Assembly (NCBI RefSeq): GCF_003589595.1
Contig: NW_020653711.1
Coordinates: forward strand, 4,313,222-4,377,221
Origin: Hyposmocoma kahamanoa
Taxonomy: Eukaryota; Arthropoda; Insecta; Lepidoptera; Cosmopterigidae
Length of the DNA: 64,000 bases
Direction: 5' to 3'
Part shown: positions 11,116 through 21,810 of the stretch, one piece after another
Numbering within the stretch: position 1 is the stretch's first letter
Layout: every line of letters begins with the position of its first letter
Translations under genes and position numbers: made by a program
Notes under the pieces: generated by a model
Databases searched by the model: none
The model's input: the letters and a program-made list of their open reading frames with translations, nothing else
Told to the model about the DNA's origin: nothing

Positions 11116-11325
11116 GTGTTACAATATATGGTCCGAAGAAATATATGTAAAACGGCCCTATACAAAAATAGCGTTGTTGATATGGCACCCAAAATATTTA
11201 ATAAAATTCCAGACGCAATAAAAAATCTTAGTGGAATGCAATTCAAGCATGTATTAAAACAATTATTAATTGACAAATGTTACTATAGCATAGAAGAATA
11301 TTTCAATGATAGTTTCTTAGAATAG
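11116..11325 (+). pseudogene. C-terminal remnant of a Jockey-like reverse transcriptase
   Basis: The frame reads a spaced MAPKIFNKIPDAIKNL ... LLIDKCYYSIEEYFND pattern, the extreme C-terminus of Jockey/CR1-like RTs in which an N-x-P motif is followed by a CYYS-x-E tail. No RT catalytic blocks precede it. The remnant at 26747-26830 has a similar R-LLI-KCYY ending. A dead fragment. Confidence 0.6.
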
Positions 11326-11623
11326 GTAAAAGCTGACAGTTGGGTACCATTTAATTATTAATATTTTTAGACTTTTTAATTATTATTAGTTTTTTTGACA
11401 TTGTATACATTTTTCTTTTATTTTGACATTACATTTTTATTTAATTGACTTCGTATGCCACTTTACTACTTACTACTTTGTCTAATTCTTATTTATTTAA
11501 ATATAAATGTTACTATTTTATATTCTAACTTTTCTATTGTTCTGCTAAATGTGCCGGTGTGTGTATATAGTATAACGAAAAATCGCAGCTGAAATTACGA
11601 GCGCGCAATTTTACTATTCTTAC

Positions 11624-11670
11624 CTGTCTTGCATATTGTTTTCCGATGCCGTCGGTGCATCCGGTAACCA
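11624..11670 (-). CDS. Exon 2 of a very-long-chain 3-oxoacyl-CoA reductase / 17beta-HSD12-like dehydrogenase
   Basis: A 47-nt exon on the minus strand. Upstream is a pyrimidine-rich acceptor (TTGTTTTGTTTCAG) and downstream a consensus donor (GTAAGAAT). Joined to the last T of exon 1 it completes a leucine codon and reads LVTGCTDGIGKQYARQ. This is the TGxxxGxG dinucleotide-binding motif with the DGIGK-YA context diagnostic of the HSD17B12/HSD17B3/let-767 branch of classical short-chain dehydrogenases, which reduce 3-oxoacyl-CoA in fatty-acid elongation or act on steroids at the ER membrane. The exon ends in phase 0. The rest of the SDR domain (NNVG, catalytic S and YxxxK) is not visible at lower coordinates. 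Exon length, phase, splice sites and motif all agree. Confidence 0.85.
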
Positions 11671-11857
11671 CTGAAACAAAACAAGATCAAAATTATAATT
11701 CCTGTTTGTGCACGTTATTATGAACTCATTATACGTTCCACCGCTGGGCATGGTTCTAAGGAGTGTTTAGGCCATAGTCACGCTGAAACAATGCGAGTTC
11801 GGGGCAATTTTTTACCAGTAATTATGCATTAAGAATAAGAAGATTAAGAACATAGAC

Positions 11858-11990
11858 GATCTCGGTGATTCAACCGTTTCCACCGTGGGCGTTGGATGAG
11901 GAGGTTCCGGGTTCGATTCCCGGTAGGTCCAATTTGAGAAATAATTTTTTGTAAATTGGTTATTGTCTGGGTGTTCTAGGTAGTACAAAC
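11858..11990 (+). repeat. tRNA-derived SINE, family B
   Basis: A tRNA-like head with a clear box B (GGGTTCGATTCCCGG near 11909-11923) preceded by a diverged box A. The body shares CCAATTTGAGAAAT, TTTTGTAAATTGGTTATTGT and CTGGGTGTTCTAG blocks with 22830-22985 and 49190-49400. Confidence 0.7.
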
Positions 11991-12640
11991 TTATCATCAT
12001 AGTTAAAAAACCCATGAACAGTATTTAGTGTTCAACAATTTACTTACAGCACTCTACGTAATCGAATTTAATAAAAATCTTATTTTAAATTTTGACTGAC
12101 ATTACAAAAATGCTCTTGTGACCCGTGCCCCGAAGTGCAATGTATAATAAGTTGACGACTAATGCAAGGAAAATGTTATTCAAAGTTCCAATCATTAGCC
12201 GAAATATTCGTAATGCAAACGGAGAACCTGAAGCGTAGTAATCGTATATTTGGAGATAAAGCTAGTTCCACAATTTACCGAGTTCATAGATTTGCATAAT
12301 TTGCAATTGATCTGCAAGTCTTAGATGGAAATATAGCCTAATGGTTCGGTAGTAAGCCAACTCTTTTTTATCTGATTTTGTAGGTACGACAGATGGAAAT
12401 CGTGTATATTGTAAATTTTGTGTACTAAGATAGAAGTGGACCTAACCTAAGCCCTTGAGTTTCTCGTGTCCATAAGTCTTCATACAACGAAGACACTACC
12501 TTTGATCGTCACGTGCGAGTGAGTCTTATTTAAATTGAGCGCAGTATATTTGTGAAATCGAGTATATTCAACGTTCAAGTAATAATGTTAACTAATTAGG
12601 ACAATGGCCTAATGGAATAATAAATAGTATAACACAATAA
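11991..12640. other. Unassigned AT-rich sequence
   Basis: A GTAAGT-like donor read on the minus strand near 12030 was checked, but all three frames before it contain stops. Nothing else seen. Confidence 0.4.
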
Positions 12641-12650
12641 CTTTAGCAAC

Positions 12651-12825
12651 ATTTGTAACAATAGTTTTACCGCTAGATGGCAATGGTTCTGATTCGTGGC
12701 GTTAAGATTTTCACCCCTTCTCTTACTAGTGTTTGTAACAATAGTTCCAATGTTTACCACTAGATGGCACTGGCATAGAAAACGCAATTTCCGAATCGCG
12801 GTGTTAAGATTTTACCAAATGTGAC
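12651..12825. repeat. Diverged direct repeat with TAGATGGCA motif
   Basis: Two copies of TTTGTAACAATAGTT ... CTAGATGGCA-TGG ... GGCGTTAAGATTTT-like sequence, at about 12651-12710 and 12728-12825. The second is longer by an insertion. Confidence 0.55.
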
Positions 12826-12957
12826 CAGAATTTTGTATGAGATTGATCTGATCTATTTATTCTTCTACTTGTCTAAGTTATTGTTGATCGATTCAACGAT
12901 TGCATTTCTACGGTTATCCTCATTACTAAGGAAGCATTTCGAACTCGCGCCCATCTT

Positions 12958-13105
12958 TAGGGACAGGGCCCCGATTCAGAACTCTTCAATATTTTGACCG
13001 AATCGTTCGATAGGATATCGTTCTTGAATCGAAGGGCGCTTTCGAAGCTATTCAGAATATTCGAGTTAAACGTTCGATTCGGATTCGGATACGATATCGT
13101 TATCC
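12958..13105 (-). repeat. Family E repeat, truncated end
   Basis: Reverse complement of the right end of family E (compare 58620-58765): GGGCCCCGATTCAGAACT, then GATATCGTTCTTGAATCGA, GGGCGCTTTCGAA and GAGTTAAACGTTCGAT. It stops where the adjacent reverse-transcriptase fragment begins. Confidence 0.8.
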
Positions 13106-13126
13106 AACAACAATTCTAAATCAGAT

Positions 13127-13726
13127 GTGTGCACATTTTTCATATATTTGATGCATGGGAAGTGTCACATGCTATTGGTGCATTCTGTGACCTTTCCAAA
13201 GGCTTTTGATTGTGTGTACCATGATACACTGGTCAGGAAACTTCGCCATTATGGTGTGGCGGGACGTGATCTCGACCTTCTTAAATCGTATTTGCGTGGT
13301 AGGATACAGAGGGTCGATGTTAACGGTACGAGATCATCAGGGTCTGCAATTAGCATGGGTGTCCCTGAAGGTTCAATTCTAGGCCCATTTTTGTTTTTAG
13401 TTTATATTAATGACTTACCTAGCCTCATGGAGGGTACAAAACATGAAATAGTATTGTTTGCTGATGATACTCCCTTAATATTTAAAGTTAAAAGGCACCA
13501 ATGTTCCTACGACGATGTGAACAATGCTATATCTAAAGTTGTTGATTGGTTTGCTGTTAATAACCTACTCCTTAATGAGAAAAAAATAAATTGTGTGAAA
13601 TTGACATTACCCAATGTTAGAGAGACGGTTATTGATTATACGTTCATTAATTATCAATTCCTTAGAATGGGTGGAAAACTTTTTATACCACTATGTTCAC
13701 TCATCTCTTCAAATAAAAAATTTTAA
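13127..13726 (+). pseudogene. Jockey-like reverse transcriptase fragment
   Basis: A 199-codon open frame covering the palm of a non-LTR RT. Visible motifs are FPKAFDCVYHDTLVRKL (motif A region), SMGVPEGSILGPFLF (motif B, with glutamate where glutamine is usual in VPQG), YINDLP, and FADDT (motif C). The thumb start (VVDWFAVNNLLLNEKK) follows. It is missing the N-terminal fingers, the endonuclease and the C-terminus. The left edge abuts family E, and the right edge abuts a SINE fragment at 13735. Open but fragmentary, so not functional. The ATG at 13127 is not a real start. Confidence 0.8.
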
Positions 13727-13734
13727 ACCCACAT

Positions 13735-13790
13735 TTCCCGCGACACAGGGTTTCCTTAGTACGGGGCTATGTTGAGTGTGTGCGTTATTG
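13735..13790 (+). repeat. SINE family A, 3' end fragment
   Basis: Matches the 3' part of SINE A: CGCGACACAGGGTTTCCTTA then ACGGGGCTATGTTGAGTGTG. The tRNA-like head is absent. Confidence 0.65.
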
Positions 13791-13807
13791 AGTCATTTAG
13801 TAGCACT

Positions 13808-14112
13808 AGATTTCGTGAAAGAGCTCATCCAGTGAAGTGCTGTCAACTTACCTATTTCTGCCGCCAAGCAGTAATGTGAGCATTATTGCGTTTCGGTTTT
13901 GAAGCGTATGGGTGCTGTTGAAATTACGGACACATGGGACTTGTTAACTTACGTATCATAGTGACAGGTGTAGTGGCAGTGCACCTCAGAACTTTGTTAT
14001 TAAAAGATCTGAGTGGTACCGCAATTGCCATAGACAAGCGTGTCGCTTACCATTAGGTTCACAACTTGCCCGGCCCGTCTCTTGCATCACATCACACACG
14101 TTAAAAAAAAAG
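13808..14112 (+). repeat. Family C retroposon, plus orientation, nearly complete 3' unit
   Basis: Contains in order GAAAGAGCTCATCCAG, CTATTTCTGCCGCCAAGCAG, TTTCGGTTTTGAAG, ACATGGGACTTGTTAACTTA, GAGTGGTACCGCAATTG, TGTCGCTTACCATTAGG and an A-run end (14102-14110). Confidence 0.8.
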
Positions 14113-14299
14113 TTATGGCTATGGTGGACAATGGCTATGAACTCATGATATAAAACCAATACCTAATTAAGGGTCTTGTACAGTTTGATGATGATATTAT
14201 GTGGTTATTGGCTAAGATAATGTTAAAATATTGGCTCTAATATTGTCTCCGGATTGAAAAAAAACAACGCAAATGCACTCGATACTTATACGAGAGAAT

Positions 14300-14787
14300 G
14301 TATGGTTATTATCCGCTGCTCTTTCCTTCCTTATTTGTCTACGGAATGGTCGGTCTTGTCACCTTGGAAGTAAGACGTAAAGTTCGCACCGTACTCCATT
14401 ACGTATTTTTCCTTCGAGGTAAGATGGACAAACCCACACAGAGCAACGTCGATCTGTTTGTGCCAAACAGGTACGTCTGCACGGGCCGATGCCGACATCA
14501 ATTGTTTGCGCCCCCCGTGCGACACACTCGCCAGGGCTGACAACGCGCCCACGAAACGCGTCGCTAAGGTCCAGGATGCTGACATCTTTTGCGACAATAT
14601 TGGCAAAAAAATACTTTGCTATATAAGAAGATATAAGGCAAACCTAGCGTATCAAATATGTATGTAGTATAAGTAATTAGCATGTATTCGTTTTGGTTGT
14701 TACTGTAAGTTTACATTGTGTCTTTAATAAATAATTAAACGCAAAATAGGCGCCTTGATGTTGAGTTGCGGACACCAGCCCGTTACA
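14300..14787 (+). mobile_element. Probable solo LTR of a Ty3/gypsy-like retrotransposon
   Basis: The plus strand shows a TATA-like box (CTATATAAGAAGAT near 14618), a polyadenylation signal (TTTAATAAATAATT near 14727), and a terminal segment ending CCAGCCCGTTACA (14787). That is the order of U3, R and U5. The terminal 50 bp recurs inverted at 36506-36560, where it begins TGTGACGGGCTG, supporting a real repeat end with TG...CA termini. I could not locate the matching 5' TG end or a target-site duplication. No gag/pol follows. Confidence 0.4.
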
Positions 14788-15445
14788 CCAAGTACCAAGT
14801 ACCAAATAATTAAATAAATAAAACTACAATGATATTATTGTGTTACACTAAAAACGCAATTGACATTTTGGTCAATGCATGTTGAATGGTGCCACAGACG
14901 TTTTTACTAAATTTCAATGCATTTTTAAAGCTGAGTAAATAGTCAAATTATCGTAGTCAGTGTAAAGTATCTTAGTATGCCAAAACAACAATAAATTTGT
15001 TGAGTTGGCATACGGAGCTACATTATTCTGTAACAATATGTGGAGTTGATACAGTAGGGAGCTGTCATTTGAATATTAGGGTATTAAACTGTGAGATACA
15101 GTTTTCATGTGATATAGTGCCGAGGGTTAAAACGCAGGCGAAGGAAATCCAATAGAATGTAGCTAATGATACCATAATATCACATACAATACCAAGTGAC
15201 CTAACTTCAAAGTTTTACGAAAATCTGTTATTTACATCACAAAGAATTGTAAGTAACTGGAAGATGTACGTACCCATAAAAGGCAATGTGGTTATCAAAA
15301 CGTCTAAGTTAATATGATACATTGTTGTCCATTCAAAATTTTCATTAACTTTACATCATTAACAGTGATCTAAAAAGTATACGAAATACAGATTACATCA
15401 TATCAACACATAGCCTGTAATAAATTTACATTTTTACCAATCACG
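14788..15445. other. Unassigned AT-rich sequence
   Basis: No gene, hairpin or recognised repeat beyond a short tandem CCAAGTACCAAGTACCAA near 14788-14806. Confidence 0.4.
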
Positions 15446-15575
15446 GGTTTTAAGTTTTCACAACTGTTTTAAAATATTTTAGGACCTGTTTTAAAATCAA
15501 TTTTAAAACTTAAAGTTAATTAAAACTAAAAATTAATTTTAAAACAGCACGTAACTATTTTAAAACTTTTTTAGC
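15446..15575 (+). repeat. Family K AT-rich repeat, copy 1
   Basis: Similar to 31810-31915 in opposite orientation. Shared blocks are AAGTTTTCACAACTGTTTTA, CCTGTTTTAAAAT and CAATTTTAAAACTT. It is internally quasi-palindromic, suggesting a small foldback element. Confidence 0.5.
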
Positions 15576-15669
15576 ACTTCATGCTATTTATTTTCATGTT
15601 TAATTACTCGTTTCGTATAATTATATGAAAAAGCTGACATGTTCAGCGTTATTGGATACTGGTTGTATT

Positions 15670-15760
15670 TTTTATAATATCAAATGACCGGAGGAATACG
15701 TCTTGGCAATGGTAGTTAGCGACACGCCTACCCATAACAGTTGTTCAAAGATAACCGTTT
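15670..15760 (-). repeat. Family C retroposon fragment, minus
   Basis: TTTATAATATCAAATGACCG at its start and the GCGACACGCCTACCCATAAC block match the family's 3' end read backwards. Truncated after 90 bp. Confidence 0.65.
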
Positions 15761-15797
15761 CATACGACGAAGACCTACATCCACGGTTGATTAACGA

Positions 15798-16042
15798 AAC
15801 ATTGTTATAAAAACCTGGTGGTAAGCGACACGCCTGCCCGTAACAGTTACAGTACCAGTCAGTGCTTTAAATCACAAAGATTTGAGGGGCACTGCCACTG
15901 CGCCCGCAACCCTGAGACTTAAGTCGAAAAGTTCCATGTGCCTGTAATTTCACCGGCACCTCAAAACCAGAACGCAGTATCACGTTACTACTTGGCGGCA
16001 GAAATAGGTAAGGTGGCACTACCTTCCTGGACGAAGGCAACG
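15798..16042 (-). repeat. Family C retroposon, minus
   Basis: Carries the ordered blocks GGTGGTAAGCGACACGCCTG, AGATTTGAGGGGCACTGCCA, GTGCCTGTAATTTCACCGGC, AACGCAGTATCACGTTACTA and TTGGCGGCAGAAATAGGTAA. Lies next to two other copies in the same orientation. Confidence 0.85.
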
Positions 16043-16084
16043 TATTCCCAGTATTGAGTAACTTAATGCAATAATTAAAGTTTT

Positions 16085-16255
16085 ATTTTATGATATCTAA
16101 TGACGGGAGGAACAAGTCGTGCGCCTGGTTGTAAACGACAACACTTAAGCATAACAGTTGCAGTCAGAGCTTTAAATCTCAAGGTGTGAAGCGCATTGCT
16201 ACTGCAACCGGCACCTTGAGATATGAAGTTAACAAGTCCTGGAATGCTGGGCGAC
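16085..16255 (-). repeat. Family C retroposon fragment, minus
   Basis: Starts with TTTATGATATCTAATGACGG, then AACAAGTCGTGCGCCTGG and the GCGCATTGCTACTGC block. Ends near GGGCGACAG at about 16255. Confidence 0.75.
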
Positions 16256-16595
16256 AGAAAAAAATAGTGATCGATCGATATCATAACAATCTTCAGAGAA
16301 GTGTCCGCATTTGACCTCCAGCTTTCCTGATGGAAAGTGATGATGAGGTCGACGATGGCGTATGCTCATCTAAATAATAACTATTCAGTATCGCCTTGAA
16401 AATTCCCAATTATAGCATTCGGGGAATAAGTCTGCAGGCAGGGAATTCCACTCTCTAGCTGTTCGGAATATAGAAGAGAAACGCTTTGCGTGAATGCTAC
16501 TTAGTACAGGGATAGCTCAATAAAGCAACATTTGTTTACTTCACGTACGCGTGCGATACGTTCGCTGACACTACTGTCTATTCTATTCTATTTCC
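16256..16595. other. Unassigned stretch
   Basis: Mixed-composition sequence with no supportable feature. Confidence 0.35.
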
Positions 16596-16599
16596 TTAA

Positions 16600-18052
16600 T
16601 GGCCGCCACTAGGCTTGGGCCAGTGTCAGTTTCGATTAATGTTGTCAGTTAATATTGATCAATAACGTCAACGTTTCGGGACACCACTGTCTATAGTCCA
16701 TTTCACATAGCATGGATACGGTGACGTTTGAAATTTGAAGTTTCTAGAGATGCAGTGATGTAAAATCGAGTGAAAAAATTCGATTTGAATATATTATCGA
16801 GATAGTTTATAACGAAGAGAGAATCGATATAGATATTATAGTTTAAGAACAAATAATAGACAAAATAAAAGGGATTCAATTATTGTGTTATTAGGTAACT
16901 AAACAACTATACAACAATTTAAAAAATCATCAATATCCAAACAAAAAGCTAACAAAAAAAGCATAAAATCTATAGCACCGAAACGAGATTGAACATAGAT
17001 ATAGAAAAAAAAGGGGAGATTTGGTAAGGGGGCGTGGTTCGTGTCGCCTCGATCTGATCAAAATGATTATTTCGAGGTGACATGCCTACAAACATCGCCA
17101 CAGTGACATGGCGATCGTTGTACATACAAGATCTCTTGTAAAACGTGAAAATGCCCAGTTATAGCGATACACCTTGTAAAAATTTGAGCGAAAACAAAAA
17201 TTTAAAAACCAGTGAGAAAACATTCAACCGGCTATTTGCATTTTTAGTTACTATTTCTATTATAATTCAATGTTTTCTTTTTGTCTCCAAAGAAATTTCT
17301 AAACTCAAATATAGTGATGTTCATTTACGATGAGTGATGTTTATCGACAATACATTTTTACTGAAATGTTTGAATTTCTTGTACGATTTTTGTAATTAAA
17401 GTCCCTAAAATATCGTAGCGAAAAGCATTCACAATAAATTGATTTCTTTTATTTTATTCTTATTATTACTAAACATTTCATTTCTAGTAACTTTAACACA
17501 ATTCATATTTCGGACATCCGTTTCAATTTCATGTCAATTTGTATGTTGCTGTTGCTTGAAGAAAAATGTATGTGTATTATTATTTTACATAATTTTTTTT
17601 TTTTGATATTTCAATTCCATTACACTCGTAGATTAAACGTGGAATATTTTTAAGTATTAAGTTTTTCCAGTGAGTTCAAAATAAAAGAAAGAGAGGTTGG
17701 ATTGAAGCTGCAGGAAAATCGTAAGATTGGTTTTCTTATTATTATATCTGTCTTTGTTTAAATTTTCATAGCAAATGCATTTAAGAAAGAAATAAAATAA
17801 AATCGGCTTTATTTTACATGTGCATGCAAAATAAATTAGAAACAATTATAGAAAATTACATAAATCCTTCATAAAAAAACAACAATTAAATTTATTAATT
17901 TCGTTGATGGTTTGAGTTTACTCTTGACAGTGACAGCTTCACCAACCCTTGGTAACATATTATTATAATGGATAACTGACACTGGCGACGATCGCCATAT
18001 TTTTTATATTATTCTTACAAAACTGACACTGGCCCAAGCGTAGTGGACGCCA
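16600..18052. mobile_element. Non-autonomous DNA transposon with 33-bp inverted repeats and TTAA flanks
   Basis: Terminal inverted repeats match at 30 of 33 positions. Both ends share the core CTTGGGCCAGTGTCAGTTT and begin TGGC. TTAA lies directly outside each end (16596-16599 and 18053-18056), as expected for a TTAA target-site duplication (piggyBac or Kolobok superfamilies). The terminal bases do not look like classical piggyBac ends, so the superfamily is open. A further AACTGACACTGGC copy sits just inside the right end near 17969. The interior (1.4 kb, AT-rich) has a 62-codon open frame at 17145-17333 with no transposase motifs, so it is non-autonomous or decayed. Confidence 0.75.
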
Positions 18053-18056
18053 TTAA

Positions 18057-18721
18057 GAAAATAATAATAATTTATAATAATACATTAATTTAATAATACA
18101 CCAGTACCAGTGTAGGTATAGTACGAAAAATTAAATATTTTTTTAGTACTAAATGCCACATGGCCACATGGTTTCTAACTATCGATTAGGTAGGACCACA
18201 TCCCTCGTTGAGTAGCGTCAATTTAAGGTTAATAAGGTTAACAATTCACGGAGCGGTTTCCATCCGCACCCGCCGGTTCTGCTAGACAGCGGTTTTATTT
18301 CAATATTCACGACCGTTGCGATTGTGAAACGGACCGCGATATTAGTAGGAGTTAACCGCAAGTCGCGCGGTTAATAGAGAACTCACCCCGCGTGTGCCTG
18401 CACCACATTGCGCCTGAACCTACCGCCAAATAACCTACCGTCTAATGTGGGGCTGTGTGTATAACTTATTATTATTCATTAAAATATACAGGGTGTACCA
18501 CGGCTACGCGACACGGATTGAAAGTACTTAAAATATTGTGGATAGCACATTTGCTTTTATTTTGAGAAGTAAGTAATACTGCATTCACAGACTTTTAAAG
18601 TTGCTTGCTGCATGCTGCTGGGAATCAAACCGACTAAATGTGAAAAGAAGTCTATATAAAAATAATGCCGATGGAAAGGGTCAACTATAGGAATGAACCC
18701 CGTATACATAACACAGTATAT
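18057..18721. other. Unassigned; a CpG-richer patch at about 18235-18460
   Basis: The patch has higher GC and many CG dinucleotides than its surroundings (for example AAGTCGCGCGGTTAAT). No open frame or splice signal supports a gene. It could be a decayed element or a regulatory segment of the large intron. Confidence 0.35.
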
Positions 18722-19353
18722 TTTTTTTATGATTCCAAGTGACGGGATGAACAAGTCGTGCGCTTGGTGGCAAGCGACACGCCTGTCTATAGCAGTTGTA
18801 GTGCTACTCTAAGTTATAACACAAATATTTGAGGGGCATTGCCCGCCACAATAAGACATAAGTTGACAAGTCCTATATGCCTGTAGTTTCACCAACACTC
18901 TTACAAACCGGAACGCAATAACGCTCATATTACCGCTTGGCGGCAGAAACAGGTGTGGTGGCAGTACTTCCCCGAACGAACTCTTTCACAAGGAGACTCT
19001 TCCAGTCCTGTGCCGCCCGTATCTTTCGGCGGCCGACCACCTTTCTGCCGGCGTCCTACACTACGTTTGCTTTGACGTCTTCTCCATGGGCCATCAGTAT
19101 TCCTGCCAACATGTCCGCTCACTACTACAAAGCTTTTGCGAGCTATGTCCGTCACTTTAGTTCTTTGCCTTCTTTGTTTGTTTTGTTTTTTGTTTTGTTT
19201 TTTGTTATTGTTTCATTGTAAACTGTACCTATATTAAAAAAAATGGCCACATTTTATACGAAAGTTAGTCCGTGAAATTAAATTTCATGTCCTGTACATA
19301 TTTCAAACCCAGTCTAAACATCAAATCTTGAAGATTAAAAAGTTTTGGAAATA
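18722..19353 (-). mobile_element. Long composite copy of family C with an RTE-like RT tail, minus orientation
   Basis: Read on the minus strand: a unique 5' part (TTTGAAATATGTACAGGACA), then coding remnants resembling the C-terminus of RTE-type reverse transcriptase (TDIARKS, SGHVGRNTDGPWRRR, KRSVGRR), then the full family C 3' unit ending at 18722. The same order is seen in plus orientation at 25057-25735, so both descend from one longer source element. Contains a TTTTG-type low-complexity run near 19178-19210. Confidence 0.75.
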
Positions 19354-20189
19354 TATAAAATTTATCTCTTTACTAAAAGTAAATAAAAACTGTAGCTCGT
19401 AAAATGATCTGGTAACGCAGTAGGCACAGGAACAGGGAACAATGAAAGTTTTGCTGACGACTACAAAAAAAAAATTATTCATGAACGTCATTGCACATTT
19501 CAAAACATAAGGCCAGGTTAAGACGGCTATCGTAATAGAGGTAGAGATAAGGATTATCAAATAACATTTTTTTAATAGCATTTTTATTTACACATCAAAA
19601 GTATCTACGGATTAAGCACATTTTTAAGTTTGCCATTTACTGAAAATTTGGTTTTTTAATTATTTTTTAGCACCAATAGTTGTCTTGGTCAATTGCATAA
19701 TTTAAAAAATGAATAAAACAATTGAATTTTTTTACACAGATTTTTTATGTAATTTTAAACGGGTAATGAAATATTGAGAAAAAAGAACCTTGATCCCTAG
19801 ACACTTTTCATGTATTTACTTCAGTGTCGCTACAGACGTAGATTTACCCAAATTTAAGGATACGGAGACAATTGATATCCGAAGGTCTTAAAATACCGAT
19901 TTCTGAGAAGATTTTTAAAACAAATTCTGAGATTATTAAAAGGTTACCTAAATATTTGAGTTTTTCTTTACCATTCTCCTTCTTATAATATAATAAATAA
20001 CGTAATCGACATTTTTATCTAAATTGAGTTATTAACATATCTGGGATCAACCAGGGACAAACGAGATCTACAACACCCTTTAATTACTTTTTTTTATATC
20101 TTATTTAGTTTCAGTTTTATTGTTAAGCAAAATCAGCGAAACTGACATTTTTTAAAGAAAAAAAAAAACTTCAGGTGCCAATATCTCGA
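19354..20189. other. AT-rich stretch, nothing recognised
   Basis: Several short open frames without recognisable motifs. Confidence 0.4.
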
Positions 20190-20218
20190 ATTTGCATATT
20201 GGTAACCAATATGCAAAT
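20190..20218. repeat. Short perfect inverted repeat
   Basis: Arms ATTTGCATATTGG and CCAATATGCAAAT (13 bp) separated by three bases. Confidence 0.85.
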
Positions 20219-20646
20219 GCGTTAGTTACGACAAAGAGAGCAGTATTGGTGCTACTATCACATTATAAGCTCAATAAAAGTAACTAATCAGAAAGAGGAA
20301 ACAATATTCAATTTTATTGGGTTATACTTAGATTTACCTAAATGATGAATGATCGGAAAATCTCGCACAATTTCTATTCTCTGGAGAAAACCGCAGATTT
20401 CCCCAAAGACATTAATTATTATTTAACTACACTGAGACACTTAAAAAGAAGGATAATATGATCTTACTGTTGTTATGGTTTTATTGAAAATGACATGTAA
20501 CAGACACAGAATATTCTGGTCCATACATGCCTACGTACAAACCATCGAAGATACAAGTAAACTGTCTTAGGAACCATTAAGTCTCTTTTTTGGGAAAACA
20601 AGACTTAATGGTATCGTCAATTTTTCGGTCAACTGTGAGTTGTTTC
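20219..20646. other. Unassigned AT-rich sequence
   Basis: Nothing supportable. Confidence 0.35.
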
Positions 20647-20847
20647 CACACACTCATTGGCCCGCACTAGGGAAACAAACCTAAATTAACTAGTATCGCG
20701 GGTGCCATGGACACACACATAGACAACCACAAATTACTCCCAAACTTACGAGAGTAATAAATGTAAGCCAAACAAATATTTCTCCCGGAACGAGAATCGA
20801 CCCCGGGACCTCTTGTGTGGCAGTCCACCATGGTAACCATTCGACAT
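20647..20847 (-). repeat. tRNA-derived SINE, family A
   Basis: On the minus strand the head (from 20847) reads GAATGGTTACCATGG (box A region) and TCCCGGGGTCGATTCTC (box B region, 20800-20816), followed by the family body GGGAGAAATATTTG ... CATTTATTACTCTCG ... TGTCCATGGCACCCGCGA. The 3' end near 20650 is disturbed by a small insertion. Confidence 0.8.
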
Positions 20848-21400
20848 GAATAAATTTATTACAATTTTTTTTAGTGCTTATCGACTTGGTTTCATGAAAG
20901 GATTATTTCATTGTACGGGATGAAAAAAATCGGGACGGCCGAAGTTGGTCAAATTTCATAAAATATTTTTTTTTTAATTAATAAAATTAACTAATTTTCA
21001 TTAAATGCTAATACACTCAGGTTCTTATAAGTATGATTTTATTGTATGGAAAAAATGTACGATTTTCTAAAGCCTACATTTCGGAGTTTTACACAAAACA
21101 TTCCAATGTAATTACGACTATGTAGAGACCCACTTTAATCCGGCACAACGTAACTTCAAATAATGTTGTGTCAAACCAAAACACGGCAAGGCTTGGTAGT
21201 GTTTTGTAATTTCAAAAAAATAAAATTATAACGGCCGAATAGAATTCTTCAATACCTAATGTACAAAGTAAGTTAAATGTATCTTTTTATTTTCATATTT
21301 TTCTCGCAGATGGCGCTACGGCAAAAAAGTTTTTAACCTTATGTTTAAAAAACTAAGGTAAACTTTTAATTACAAAAGCGTACGTGATAAGGGAGAAAAT

Positions 21401-21464
21401 TTCAAATAAGACATTAGAACGAAATACAATTAATATTCCATTTCGTTCTAATGTCTAATTTGAA
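21401..21464. repeat. Inverted repeat, arms about 24 bp
   Basis: TTCAAATAAGACATTAGAAC followed by GAAAT at left pairs with ATTTCGTTCTAATGTCTAAT and TTGAA at right, with one mismatch and a 14-base spacer. It may be a very small MITE or a template-switch product. Confidence 0.75.
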
Positions 21465-21554
21465 TTTTTGTATTTTTTTGTTGCATTATTACGTAATAGT
21501 CAACGTTCGTAATACTAGAATAGCTCCGAAGCTTTGTAGATAATTGTAACCTTT

Positions 21555-21810
21555 TTATAAAAAAAACCGACCTCATAAGTTCGTGGAATTACATCTATTT
21601 GCCAAGTTTTATTGAAATCGTTTACAGGAAAGTGCGCGAAACCTGATTCATCCCCTAGTTTGCCATCTTTAGAGCTGGAATACAAAGAATCAAAAGAAAA
21701 AGAATCAAAAGAAAAAGAATCATCGCAATCTATTATCGCGTAACATATTTACATCTAAAAAAAACAGTCGAATTACGAACTTCGTCCATTTTTAAGTCGG
21801 TTGAAAATAG
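21555..21810 (-). repeat. Family D repeat, minus
   Basis: Begins with the T-tail read backwards (TTTATAAAAAAAACCGACCT), then GTGGAATTACATCTATTTGC, CAAGTTTTATTGAAATCG and GGAAAGTGCGCGAAACC. Inside is a short AAAGAATCAAAAG tandem stutter (about 21685-21722). Confidence 0.85.

Noticed and set aside
1..11623. Continuation of the dehydrogenase gene (exon 3 onwards)
   Set aside because: Searched the minus strand by eye for NNVG, YxxxK and the basic segment after the glycine motif; none found, so the exons are presumed to lie outside the window.
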